From contig CAUWAG010000017.1 of assembly GCA_963556695.1 (NCBI GenBank), positions 124,001-188,000 of the forward strand: 64,000 nt of DNA, read 5' to 3'. Below the pieces are notes generated by a model. It ran no database searches. It was not told where the DNA came from and saw only the letters and a program-made list of their open reading frames with translations. Position numbers and translations under genes: made by a program. The DNA is from Anthostomella pinea (Eukaryota; Ascomycota; Sordariomycetes; Xylariales; Xylariaceae). Positions within the stretch are counted from its first letter, which is position 1; each line of letters begins with the position of its first letter. Below are positions 41,629-52,648 of the stretch, in pieces.

Positions 41629-42614
41629 GTCACGGCGAGTGGCACCTAAGACGGGACAAAGCAGACGACAAGGGGGTAAGGTCATAGTGTGCATATCGGA
41701 AACGAGCAGTATATTGTACTCTTATTCCTCTAGCACGAAGTCACTCTCAAGTAGCTTTTTCCATTCCTTCGGGTCCCTGGTACGTTGTTATGGTAGTAAG
41801 AAGCCAACATACGCGTCGACTTCTGCTTGCGTCGGCTCTGACCCCTTGTCTGTTACATATTAGAACGGTCATACGGATTGCCTTTGTAAGACTTACCCCA
41901 GATTTTGGCTAGTGCTCGCGCATACTCTGGGGTCATTGTCGCCCATCCCTCGACTGCCACTACAAGTCAGGACAGTAATACAGATTTTCTCTGTGAGACT
42001 TACTGTTGGAAGGCGTCGCACCATTGGCGATACCACGATAATACTCTTCGTCCGTCTTGAAGACGAGTAGAAACCCCAATCTTTTCGATGCTGCCTCGCT
42101 CTTCTCCACCAACTCGTCAGCTGTGCCTTCATATTTGTCGGACCAACTTACAGCACTTTTGAAGTGCCATGCTGCGCTTCTCGGATAGATACAGAAGGAT
42201 GACAGGATTTCTCAACACATTTCAGGATAAGTCTGATTGTACGGATGTCCAGGTTCGTTTGACTTGACATTCCATGAAGTTTAACAGGCGCTGTGGCGAG
42301 ATGAGTCGCCTGCGCACGCTGCTTTGTTGGTATATGGGCGGGCGGCATCTTCGAAGTTGCGAATGCTGTATTTGAAGAAGTGTTCGGAATTTCTCTCGAA
42401 TTTCGTTTCTCTAGAAGTCTAGTAGTAAACTTAAACGGAACTAGTTTAGAGCTTGTCATATCACGTCGTACCTTTCACCTACAGGCTTTACGCTAGCGTG
42501 GAAGCCTGTGAGGGCGCCTTTAAGACTACTTGTTAACATGCCACAAGCTAGCAAAGACATTGCAACCCCCTTCTCGTCGGCTTTGTCTCGTCTTAGGTGC
42601 CACTCGCCGTGACA
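41629..42614. mobile_element. 986-bp element with 50-bp terminal inverted repeats carrying a spliced gene
   Basis: Left end TGTCACGGCGAGTGGCACCT and right end (reverse complement) agree for 50 bp with three mismatches, then diverge. The first 12 bases equal the start of the gypsy solo LTR at 39103. Inside lies a four-exon minus-strand gene (41788-42459) but no transposase or RT. No direct flanking duplication is visible. It could be a non-autonomous TIR element with a captured gene, or two oppositely oriented LTR beginnings; the loss of similarity after exactly 50 bp favours the former. Confidence 0.6.
41788..42459 (-). CDS. Unknown 175-residue protein, four exons, within the TIR element
   Basis: Exons 42459-42152, 42098-42004, 41959-41897 and 41849-41788 join in frame. 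All three introns (53, 44 and 47 bp) begin GTAAGT, end in AG and hold CTGAC, CTGAC and CTAAT branch sites. The protein has a basic, Ser/Thr-rich N-terminus, then SKVLEAASKRLGFLLVFKTD, EEYYRGIANGATPSNMAVEG, TMTPEYARALAKIWDKGSEP and EVDAYVGFLLP. No family recognised. An alternative start is Met at ~42346. The frame after the stop continues with DPKEWKKLLESDFVLEE, so the TAA at 41790-41788 may itself be a late nonsense change. Regular introns argue for a host-derived gene. Confidence 0.5.
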
Positions 42615-43662
42615 GTCGGGGCCCGAGAAGAACTGTCTGCCTAATAGCACTTAAATATTTATATACCCCTTATATATACCCGAAAAATCCGGTTATTCAG
42701 TTCCGATATACGTATAATTGCTAAAATACCCGCATTATATCACCACACCGCAATTCTTCGTGTGGCTTCGCCGGTAGTGTGGCTTCGCCGGTAGTGTGGC
42801 TTCGCCGGTAATGTGGCTTAGCGCACTACTGGCAAGGTTCTGATTGATACGGAGGCAAGCGCCAGTGTGGAACGCAAATTCTATGCCCGAGAACTTACTT
42901 CTCCGACTATGCAAAAAGAGAAGAGCCTCGTGCATCCCGGTAATACGACTGGCATGAGGAAACCGGATATCGTGCGGTCCAGACCTTGTCACCGCGACGA
43001 TGCCGAGTGAAAATGGTCGAAGTCAATCCACCCCTATCTTGCTAGCTTTCGCGACTTCTGAAGGCTCTTCATCGGCTCGAGCCCCCATCGGCCAAACATG
43101 GCTCTGTTCTCAGCATGCATGATACCACCTCACGTTGCAATACAGCTCGAATCGGTACAGCTAGCGACTTCCCATCTGATGATCCAGCCTTCAATCGTGG
43201 AGTGGGATAGTAGGCGGCGATGTCCCCTGAGACCAAGGCTTGCCATGATCGATGGCTCTTCCCACGCGAAAGATTCTGAAGTCGCCGAATTCTTCGACGG
43301 TGTCAGAAGATACCAGATCACCGTAGGTGGAACCGGTGGCTGCTTCATAATCAGCGACAGGATATGATTTGCCCACAGCCGTGTACCGCGTTACGGCGTC
43401 GTGTCATTCGTTGAGCGGGAGTAGGCATCATGCGGCCGGCCACCCCGCGTCCCGGAAGCGAAAGTGGTGCAAGACAGGCACCCGACACTGCCACGTCAGT
43501 GTCAATCTCGCGCGCTGGGCGACATTCATATGCTCGAACTATGTAGAGAGCTGCGAATCCGCTTAGTCGATCTCAAGAGAGCAGATACTTTGACCATCAA
43601 CGGCATCATCACGCGACCCTTCAGGCCTACCTAATGCCCCAGCCAGGTTAAGAGCGGCCCAA
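42615..43662. other. Upstream region of the deaminase gene; 17-bp tandem repeat
   Basis: At 42761-42825 TGTGGCTTCGCCGGTAG is repeated three times plus a partial copy. The rest has no supported gene; frames at 43098-43376 are unconvincing. The reading frame of the deaminase gene is open upstream to 43592, so its true start could be slightly earlier or in an unseen exon. Confidence 0.6.
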
Positions 43663-46600
43663 ATGAACGCCATTTCACATTGGAACTTGGAGGGGAACAA
43701 CCGTGCGCGATTTCGGGCATGCGCTACTCTGGTGCATCTATGGAACAATGGACAGGTCCAGCAGTCGTCAGCCAGGTCGGGCACAGACAACAACGACACG
43801 TTGGAAGATGAGCCTAGTGATGACGCGGACTCCGCCAGCCCCGACGTGATTACCTTTTTTGACGAGAAGGCTTTGAAAGACACTCTGCTTGATCGTGTAG
43901 CCGAGGTTGCGTCGAACGCCAAGGGTGGTCGTGATGTTGCCGCGAGTGTCATGCAGACGGGAAACGGAGCGATCAAAATGATCATTGCACGTAATGATGG
44001 GTTTCACTCGTCCGATGAAATGTTCTTCCGGGATCTCGAATTGATGGTTCGCCACATCGCGACGCATGGTGGTAAGAACATCCCATCGGTCTCTGCGACA
44101 TAACACTGAGAAGAGGTGCTCTAGCTCAATCACAGATCGCTCGTCTTTACCTGAATACCCACCAGTATCAACGCGAGCGGCTCCATATATGGCTGACTGA
44201 GCTGAAACAACATTTGGCACGCCTCTGTGCAAATGCGGCACCGTCGAGCCAGGTATCGGCGTCCTTTGACACAAAGTCAACAGAACTGATCATCGCCTTG
44301 ATGGTGTTGCGGAAGCTGGTTTCGTCGGAGGATGTGTTTCGGCACTTCACTACTATCCAGATTGTGACTCAGATTGCGCGTACAGTCTGGAAGTCTCATC
44401 CCCTTGAAGCGTTTAATGCGATCGGTATCCCCAAGCCCTCCAGACTTCGCGAGTCACTGGGGTATCTCGGACGCGTTGATGCGTCTTGCACTACAATCCT
44501 ACGAGCTGCCAGCCGTCTACAGGGTTTTGAGGAACTGCGGATCGTATTGCTTCATTGCAATCCAAAAAGTTTGCGCCATCTCAAAGACCTTGATTGTCGC
44601 GACATGTCTTCGAAACCATGGACGCTTCAGGACACCTATTGCAGTCTTTTCCCGCGAGGAAGGGACATCAAGAGCATCATCGGCATGAAATGGAAGCTCG
44701 GAGATGCCACGGCGAGATTCAACTCGATCCAGAAAGAAGGGCCACAAATCCATGCTGAGATCCAACTGCTGATGTATCTAGCTCAGCAGAAGTCATCACA
44801 AAGCTCCCGTCAGGAACCCAACTGGCTGACATATGGCTACATTGGTTGTAGCAAGAAGTTCTGCTATCTTTGCAACGAGTTTATCAAGCGGTATGACCCT
44901 GTCTTTCGAACCCGAGGGTCCCATGGCGCTCTCTACAGCCAATGGACCGTTCCATACCTTGAGACAAGCGGCGACCTTGGCGGCGCTTCTGTTCGGATCG
45001 CATGGGCACTTTATCAGGTCGAACAGGAACTAGTATCTCTTGCTAGAAAGGATAAAAGGGGCAAAACTCACATTGCTGCAGTGAAACAATCATCAGTAGG
45101 TGGCTCTTCCTGTGCAACTGCATTGCCGGGCGGCAAGGGTGACACATCGAAATGGAGGCAACTCTTGATCAGTTCGCATTTGGATGAGGAGAGAATGCGC
45201 AACATTCGAACACTGTAAGTCTCGGGCAAACGTATCGTCAAGAGCATGGCTAACTCGGACACGACAGATTCGGAGCAGACAGCGTCGCAAAAAACACCGA
45301 GGTTGAGCTGGAGCAGCAGCTCTTAAGCTCTTCTAGCGACGATGATGTCTTATTTGAGTCACCGACAGCTTCTCAGGCTATACCACGTCACTCCTTTGAG
45401 GGTGAATGTGACTGTGGCTGCTGTCGGGAGACCACACGTTGCTGCTCGCGTTGTGGCCAAGGCTACTTTTATAGTTATGGGTGTGAGACCAGGGCATCGA
45501 CATTCCATCTACTTGCATGCAATCAGAGACCCCTGACACCTGCAGACTTCCTCGACATGTCCGCAGTGAGGGATGAAATTCCAGATGATCCTGATGTGCT
45601 CGAAAAGTTTGGATTCGAACAATGCCGAGATTATAACGAAAGAAGTTTCTTTCTGGGGCTTTATCAGGGTCTACTGAATATCCTGGAGGTAGACGTGCTG
45701 GTAATCAACTCGTGGATGGAAGACGGCACTTTGAGGGAGAACATCATCAAGAAATTTGAGGAGCTCCCTCAAGGTAATCGTGGAGCATACTACCCCTGGT
45801 TCCTAGGGCAGGCGCATCTTCTGAACCCAAATTCCGAGGCAGGTGATACTGTGAGCTTCACAGAAATGCATTCTCGGCACCTTGACATGGCCCGGGAGCG
45901 ATACCTCAGCCTCGAAGACCAAGGAGTTCCTACCAAGGAGCTCAGCCCTTGGACCAAGCGTGAGAGCCTGATGTTTTTCAGTATTCTTTTAATGGCGGCA
46001 TACCCCCACCCGAACTTAGCACCTATGTGGTTCAACTTGGGATTCTGCGTCTGTCGTGACGAGCACCATCAATGCCTTCTTGGTACGCTGTACCATGCTC
46101 TGATCTATGGGAACAAGCTGATGGAGGATTATAATGATGCTCTGGGACATCGCCGAAGTGAGAGACGGCCTCAAGAAACGTGCAGCTTTGGTGAGTTTTG
46201 GACGTGCTTCGGGGAAGGGAAGCTCGTCGCTCTGATGAAGCGGTATCAGCTGCGCGGCGCATTGGAAGACTTCCCCTACCTTGAAGCCTTTCTGTCAATA
46301 CCACCCGATCGCCCAAGGCCGCTCGTGTGGCATCTCAGACACCTACTAGAGCTGGGGCCTGATGCCAATCATGCACCCATCATCCAGTGCCACGAGGCGG
46401 ACATGCTCAGAGTTGCCCGCCGGAAGTTCGGCTTGGATGCCTCGAGTGGCCGGTTGAACGCCAAGGACACCATGATCCTGAAAGATTTCTACATAGATTT
46501 ACTTGAAATTGGAAAGGCGGGAGCGGTCAATCCCCTGGACCTTGAACGGGCTCGTGTTGAAGGCAGGCTGTTGGAGTTTCTCCTACAAGCACATCGGACA

Positions 46601-46663
46601 ACCGAATGGAGTAGTTACGATGCGTCGGAGGTAGAAGAGGTCTTGGGAAAGGCGTTTAGTTGA
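43663..46663 (+). CDS. OTT_1508-like deaminase fused to a MYND-like zinc finger, three exons
   Basis: Exons 43663-44071, 44125-45214 and 45268-46663 (introns 53 bp each; GTAAGA and GTAAGT donors, second with CTAAC branch) join in frame to 964 residues. Residues ~340-400 show the zinc deaminase motif HAEIQLLMYL followed by IGCSKKFCYLCNEF and SHGALYSQW: His-Ala-Glu for catalysis and a Cys-x6-Cys-x2-Cys site, as in the OTT_1508 deaminase family expanded in fungi and of unknown substrate. Residues ~545-580 hold a MYND-like finger (CGCC, CCSRCGQGYFYSYGC, HLLAC). The remaining ~380 residues are helical with no assigned domain. No lesions seen. The substrate could be nucleic acid or nucleotide; nothing here decides. 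It is the longest intact gene in the window. Confidence 0.78.
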
Positions 46664-46732
46664 AGCTGAAGCTTGGTTGGCCTCACCGGGGACTTCTTGG
46701 CCTTCCGATACTCATTTGTCTAGCCTCCGGAT

Positions 46733-47159
46733 ATCATTCACTAGTGACGGACCTCATACGCCGGCAACCACCCGCCTGCTGTACGCTGGCGCCGACAATG
46801 TACGCCCCCGTGCGCCCCCGGCCTCAGGCGGTGGCTATCGAGACCAAGGTGGCCAACGCCGCGTCGGACCCGCTCGTCCAGCTGACCATATGGGCCGCGG
46901 CCTCCTTCGAGCGGCTGAGGCAACTACAGGCGCCGGCTGGTGGCGATGGCGGTAATGGTGATGCTGATGATGACGCATTGGAAATGGAATCTATCATCAC
47001 GCTCCCCCTGATACAGGTGCGCGGGCATGACTGGCAACTCTGGTTCGCACGCGATGCTCCTCATATACCATCGATCTCCACGGTCATCTCCTCATAGGAT
47101 CTACGACGACGCTTCTAGGCACGTTCAAGCTGGTGCGATCGCTAAGGGCTCTAGCATGA
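46733..47159 (+). pseudogene. PD-(D/E)XK nuclease-like domain, C-terminal fragment
   Basis: Starts ~70 bp after the deaminase stop. RPRPQAVAIETKV (ExK of the active site), DPLVQLTIWAAASFERLRQL, LPLIQVRGHDWQLWFARD and, after a 1-bp shift near 47070, IDLHGHLLIGSTTTLLGTFK, LVRSLRALA match the C-terminal part of the fungal PD-(D/E)XK nuclease-like domain. The N-terminal half of the domain, with the catalytic Asp, is absent. A truncated, frameshifted remnant; it may once have been next to or fused with the deaminase gene. Confidence 0.65.
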
Positions 47160-47709
47160 TAGGTAGCCACTCGGTTCCGCCCATGGTTCGAGTCGGTAAT
47201 TCTCGGGCGTGAGATAGATGTAAACGTGGATGCCTCTAGGTAGGTAGCTAAATGTCATGCGTCTTCTGGTGCTGAACTTGCATATTGTCAATCGAGAAGG
47301 GGCGTCATTGCATCGTAAATCTCACGCGCACGTCTAGAAGCGACTTTTACGTTCCAAGTTTAGATCGTTGATCTTGGGCTCTTCTAATAATCAAGCGGCC
47401 CCTGTTACGGCCCTGGCGCTCACATCACCGGTGCCCACGGTCTACCAAGCATATAAACAGCGTTGTTGGACTTTCAAATAGCCCTGTCAATGTTCCCTTT
47501 TGGATTTACACATGACGTTAACGCAGGTTTTGACTTCCTTGCCATCTCGCAGCTTATGGTCCAGGACCTGGCACATGTTGGGGGGTGGTGGTTTTTTCAA
47601 ACTGGCCCATTGCTTGAGTCGACTCCAGAAGGAAGTCCTTCAGAGCTGGTTGTGTTCCTAAGAAGCCTCAGCTTGATGTTAACTCTGATGCTGCATAACT
47701 TCATTTGCT
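47160..47709. other. Intergenic, no gene seen
   Basis: Probable promoter region of the GH64 gene. A frame at 47463-47786 overlapping its start has no recognisable motif. Confidence 0.35.
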
Positions 47710-48558
47710 ATGCATCTATCGTCCTTCGCAAAGAGACTCTTAGCAAATATTGTTATTTTCACAGTAGTAACGGGCATTCAACCTAGTTACCGGGCCACGA
47801 GCACCTCTGAGCCCAGGATCTCGCCTACCGCACCGCATCGAGCTCGTCGCAGCGAGAATGTTTCGCTTAAGCCACTAACATTATCTTTTCAAACCAGTCC
47901 GAACGAGAGCTCGACCTTTGCATACGTTGCGGGAAGCGATCGCTTGGGGTCTATTGTTTTCTTGCGCCCAAATGGGACATGGTACTGGCCCAAGGCTCTG
48001 CCAGGGACAGGTTCGCATCGAGTTGACCCTTTGTCTATAACCGTACCGATCAAGAAGGGGATCTCTAATACAGCAGTTACGCTCCCCGACTATCTCGTCT
48101 CTGGTCGTGTTTGGGTATCTACGACCGAGCTTGAATTTTATGCACACACTGATAAAACAGGAACCCTCCATCTGATCGAACCGACCGTCTCAAACCCCGA
48201 TTACGCCTCCGCCGACGTGGATTGGGGATTCTTAGAACTTACTTATACTTCGAACGGGGGAATATATGCTAACTTATCGTTTGTTGACTTTGTTGGACTT
48301 CTCTTAGGCATGTCGCTAACCCTTGCTGATGGTACGGTTCAAACAGTTGCAGGCCTTCCAGTTGATTCTGTCTCACGTATTTGCCAAGCCCTGCACCAGC
48401 ACGCCATTGAAGAAGGCATATCATGGACCAGCTTGTGCGCTATTGTTGCAGGTAACCAGGCATTAAGGGTATTATCGCCGAACATATACAGCGCAGCAAA
48501 TTCCGGCTTCCTACAGGGCTATGATGATGATGATGATGATGATGATGATTGTATTTAA
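47710..48558 (+). pseudogene. GH64-like beta-1,3-glucanase, 3' end replaced by a LINE
   Basis: Signal peptide (LLANIVIFTVVTGI) then the GH64/thaumatin-like fold: LPDYLVSGRVWVSTTELEFY, EPTVSNPDYASADVDWGFLE, LTYTSNGGIYANLSFVDFVG, LPVDSVSRICQALHQHA and ALRVLSPNIYS. After QGY the frame enters the (ATC)n tail of an inverted LINE, giving nine Asp, Cys, Ile and a stop. GH64 enzymes are usually ~100 residues longer, and the C-terminal beta-sheet part is not found beyond the LINE. The remaining frame is clean, so the truncation may be recent or the short product tolerated. Confidence 0.75.
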
Positions 48559-51500
48559 CGTGGGGGGTAGCTCCTCAGTAGTGCAAACCACGCCTCCCAG
48601 AGCCTCTGCATCGCAGGGTTGTGGAGGTCTCAAGATAATAAGTACAGTCAGACCCGCTCACGAGCCCATCCCCGCTGTTGCGGTGGCATGACTTTAGGGT
48701 CATCCATCTGGTCCTTCAAGAACAGCTATCTATCGGGGGCAGATTGATGAGAAGAACTTGCTCTTCTCAACGAATCTTGCCCATTCCGCGCTCCTCTCCC
48801 CCAAGTATTGTAAACAAGCTGCCCTAGGCGAGTACCTGGGCAGCAGTTGGTTTTTCCTAAGCCTTTCGCAAAAGAAAATATGCTGCGGTGTTTTCCTTTC
48901 ACCGCAGCTGCAGTGGTCATTCGAGTCCGTATGCCCGAAACGTTCGTGGTATCCAGCAAAGTCGCTATGTCCAGATCTGGCCGCTAGAAGTCTGTGCAAA
49001 GTACTCCTTTCGAAAGATATGAGGTTCCTCTTGGTTACGGCGTGCGAGTATACTTCTTGATACCTAGGTTCTGATTGACCTTCCTACCATTGATCGAATT
49101 CTCTCTTGCCTTTCCTCTTGAGATCTCTCTTTACCTAAGAGATTGTAGGAAGGTTCGTCGCTTCCGTTTCTAGCATGGCACCCTCTTTTGCTAGTACGTC
49201 AGCAGCTTCGTATCTCTGTGTCTAAGGATCCACTTGACGGTCACCCCAGGAGTGTGTGCTGTGGCTAGTTCTTGGAATCGTAGAAAAATGGTCTGTGATG
49301 TCTCGGGTGGAGTTCCATTGAGCCCATCTACCACTGACGTGTTGTCAAGGCAGACATACAGCCGTTTTTCGCGCCCAATCGCCCTGGCTGCTGCGAGACC
49401 TTGGAGAGCGCCATGGACTTCAGTGTCTACCACTTCTGTTTGGAAAAGTCTGCCCTTTCCCGATATACCTCTTGTGTAGTGTCGCCTTTCCTGATGGTGA
49501 AACCCCATCCAGTGCGGGTTGTGCCTTGATCGTCCAATTGCAATCCATTCGAGTAGATAACAAGGTCAGTGTTCACGTTTCTCCCCCGTAGCCATTGCTT
49601 GAAGAGCTTTATTTCTTAGTCTTTGTCCTTGCGGGCTGGGGGCTTTTTCCACGATGGTTTGGTGAGCATCGGTCTCTGGAAGTTAGGAACTAACTGGTAG
49701 CTCTTTTGTAGCCTTGTCAGTTCCTTGCGAGCTTGTACTCGGAGCCTGCCGACGAGAGGGTGTCTCTGGTCTATTCGTCTGAGCCGGAGGCCGTGACGTC
49801 GTCTTATTGACTCTGCGAGAACTCCTGCTGGGGGAATCTGTGATTCAAAGTGTAGGATATGTCCAGGGTGTGTTTTCCAGACTGGCAAGATAGCCCTGAT
49901 CGCCGTCCGTAGTACGGCATCCATCGTTCCGAGAAGCCCCTTGAAACGATACGCTGATGTCCCGCCTAAGCTCCTAGTTTTTTTGATTCCTGGGTACCAG
50001 GCCTCCAAGCCGTGTGTAAGAATGGGTATAACGCAAGCTTTCACAACCCTCCTAGTTGACTTTACTGGAAGCCCTTTAACCATGTTGCATAGTCCTCGAA
50101 GATGATTTGCTACCCTACTAGCCTTCTTGGCCCAGTGGGAAACGTGATCTTTGAAGTTTAGCCTTCTATCCAGCAGGACACCTAGCCATCGCATGGAATC
50201 CTCTGCTGTTTTGTTCATTGTCTCGTGGCGGACCGGAGGGTTGTCCGAGTTCTTCTTTCGCGAGAAGTGCATGATCTCTGTTTTGTTGGGGTCGAATTCA
50301 ATAGCGTTGTCGTTTCCCTGTGACGGCTGTGGCGGCCTGCACAGACCTTCCCACATGACAAGTGGATACCTCCCAATAGGGGAAGGATCTGACCAGAGGA
50401 TCCCCTTAAAGGGGCAACCTCCCACTGTACCTATCTCTCTCTCTCTCTTCCTTTCCTCTCTAGTCTTGATATTCTCGTCAATAGAGTAATAGCTGCTTGT
50501 TGCCAGCCATGTCCCAGCTCCTCAGTATGCTCGCCGTGACATTCCCCATTGATTAAGCGAGTGAAGGTTTTTGGAAGCCTCCGCGGCTGTTTCTTCAAGG
50601 TCCTTTCCGATGCAGAGAATCGCTAGGTCATCTGCGTATCCAAAGCGTCTCCTTTTCACACCAAGCCGGGCACAGATTGGCTCTGTATACAGCATGTAAA
50701 GGATTGGGGAGGCCAGTGAGCCTTGTGGTAGACCACAAGTAAGAGCTTTCACATCGGTCACGATACCTTCAAACCGGACCCTTGCGGACCGCTCGGACAT
50801 GAATGACTGGACCCATCTTATGAGAAAGCCCGGCCAGCCCTGTTCTCCCATACGAACCACCAGTCGTCCCATTAGGGCAGCGTCGAAGGCACCTTTCACA
50901 TCTGACGTGACTACCGTTGCAACGAGGCCTTGGTCGAGGGCCTGCTCGATGTCATGTATGAGTGCAGCTACCAAGTCGGTGGCAGAGCGCTTCAGTAGAG
51001 CTCCAAAATGTTGTGGAGCTAGAATTCTAAGTTTAATAACAAACCAGGCGATTCTTTTTGCGATGAGTCGTTCTAGGCCTTTGTCAAGACATGACAATAG
51101 CGATATTGGTCTGTAGGCCCTGGGGTTGGAATAGTCTTTCTTGCCTGGTTTTGGGATCATTACCACTTCAGCTACTTTAGATGGTTTAGGGTGGTGACTA
51201 ATCTATAGACAGGTCTGGAAAAGGGCTCTGACATGTTCCCCGATGACTGGCCAGCAAGCTTTCAGAATCCGTACCGTGAGGGCGTCTACTCCCGGGGAGT
51301 TGCTCTTGGTCCCCACAGTGCACCCTTCGGCCTCTTCTAGTCCGACGTGGTATTCGAGGGGGATGTGTGAATTGGGTTGTGCGATCTGAGCGGACCAAGG
51401 GTCGATGATATCGTTGTCTGGGGTACTTCGCTCAAGCGTGGCTAAACGTAGTGCATTCGCCTTGCTCTCTTGTGACTCGAACGTTCGGCCTCTTATGACT

Positions 51501-51990
51501 TAACTGCTGCTTTGCATTCATCATTCCACCAAGCAGTGGGCTTAGACTGTCGGGGCTTCTTGCCCACTGTTTTGACGCAGCCTTGGATCACGTCGATCAG
51601 GCTCTGCGTAAAGACATCCACTTGGCCAGGGGATGCACCCAGCTGGGGGAGCTCGTGGATCCTGTTTTGGACATTATCAGCCAGCTCCTGTAGTTTATCG
51701 TCCGATACTATCAGGCGATCGGCTTTGGGGACCCGGTCAAGGTCTCCCTGAATTGGAACGACTATTCGCAATGTCTTGTGATCTGAGGTGCACTGGAGTG
51801 CATCATTGACCGAAGCTTCGGCCATAAGGACATCTGAGAAGACTAGATCCAGTACGTTTCCGTCGTCATGTGTCGGGACATCTGGCTCGGAGATCAGATC
51901 CAGTCCGTGATCTGCCATGGTCTGCGCGAGTGTAGCACCACCATGATAACCTGGATTGCTCGAGTCCCAGGATGTGTCGCCACAATATTA
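48523..51990 (-). mobile_element. LINE copy C, inverted, with endonuclease remnant
   Basis: From right to left: end of an APE-type endonuclease (DLVFSDVLMA, CTSDHKTLRIVV, WWNDECKAAVKS) at ~51985-51493, RT (IPKPGKKDYSNPRAYRPISL, FGYADDLAILC) at 51166-50551, solo LTR at 50319-50541, connector from 50320, RNase H at ~49610-49060 and knuckle at ~48890. The 3' end at ~48550 has an (ATC)n tail. A deletion between endonuclease and RT and several frameshifts make it dead. Truncated before the endonuclease start. No target duplication found. Confidence 0.88.
50319..50541 (-). mobile_element. Solo gypsy-type LTR inside LINE C
   Basis: 223 bp with TGTGACGGC...GCCGTGACA ends. The 5-bp target duplication TTCCC lies at 50314-50318 and 50542-50546, and LINE sequence is continuous when one copy and the LTR are removed. 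Homologous to 39103-39314 in opposite orientation. Confidence 0.9.
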
Positions 51991-52263
51991 CAGGTCATCT
52001 CGCTCAGCAGCACAAGCCTACATTCCAGACCCATAGCTTGCGGGAGGATTTTCTTTGTCTGCCTCCCTTTTTATAAAGCAAGCCATGACAACAGCTGCCG
52101 TATATGTTTCTAGATTGCCATTCTTCGCCAAATATGGTTCACGGCAACCCCATCCACTGCCAGGGAAATCATGGTGAACCTCATCAGATTATCAACGCTA
52201 CCCAATCATCCAGCCACACATTCCAGCCACAATGTTTCAGCCATCTCGTGTCTACCCCATACA
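51991..52263. other. No gene seen
   Basis: Short unique stretch between LINE C and the inverted SINE copy. Confidence 0.3.
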
Positions 52264-52648
52264 TTGTTTGTTTGTTTGTTTTGTATTTAACGTGGGGGGT
52301 AGCTCCTCAGTAGTGTAAACCACGCCTCCAAGAGCCATTGCATTGCAAGGTTGTAGAGGTGTCAAATTAGATACATTCAGATCCGCGCACGAGCCTATCC
52401 TCGCTGTAGCGGTACCAATCTGGAGTGTTCAGATGGTTTTAGTCAATACCCAAGCACGATTCCGTCAGAAAAACCTCCTATCTAGTGACAAAGCGACCCA
52501 GTGAACCTCAGTCCTCTGGTGTACATATCGTTCCAGTAGCCGTTCGATATATGTCGCATTGGTGGTTGGAGTAGGTGTTTGTTATCTGCTGGCGAGAAAA
52601 ACCACAAGGGGGAAAACCTCGCAGGAGTGGGTATTGTGGAGACAAGCT
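52264..52648 (-). mobile_element. SINE copy 2, inverted, lacking the tRNA-like head
   Basis: The reverse complement matches 55122-55490: ...GTCTCCACAATACCCACTCCTGCGAGGTTTTCC..., the body with GACAGGAGG-like sequence, and a 3' end GGAGCTACCCCCCACGTTAAATACAAAAC with an (AAAC)n tail identical in kind to the LINE tails. The 5' end is cut at 52648, upstream of which copy 1 carries the tRNA-like part. Confidence 0.85.

Noticed and set aside
39103..42614. One complete gypsy element from the solo LTR through the gag-pol relic to the inverted-repeat element
   Set aside because: The LTR at 39103 is in the wrong orientation for the minus-strand gag-pol, there is no primer-binding site next to 41629, and integrase is missing.
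48523..51990. Target-site duplication for LINE copy C
   Set aside because: Only TACAGG is shared between the two flanks (48500 and 51975 regions), too short and not at the junctions.
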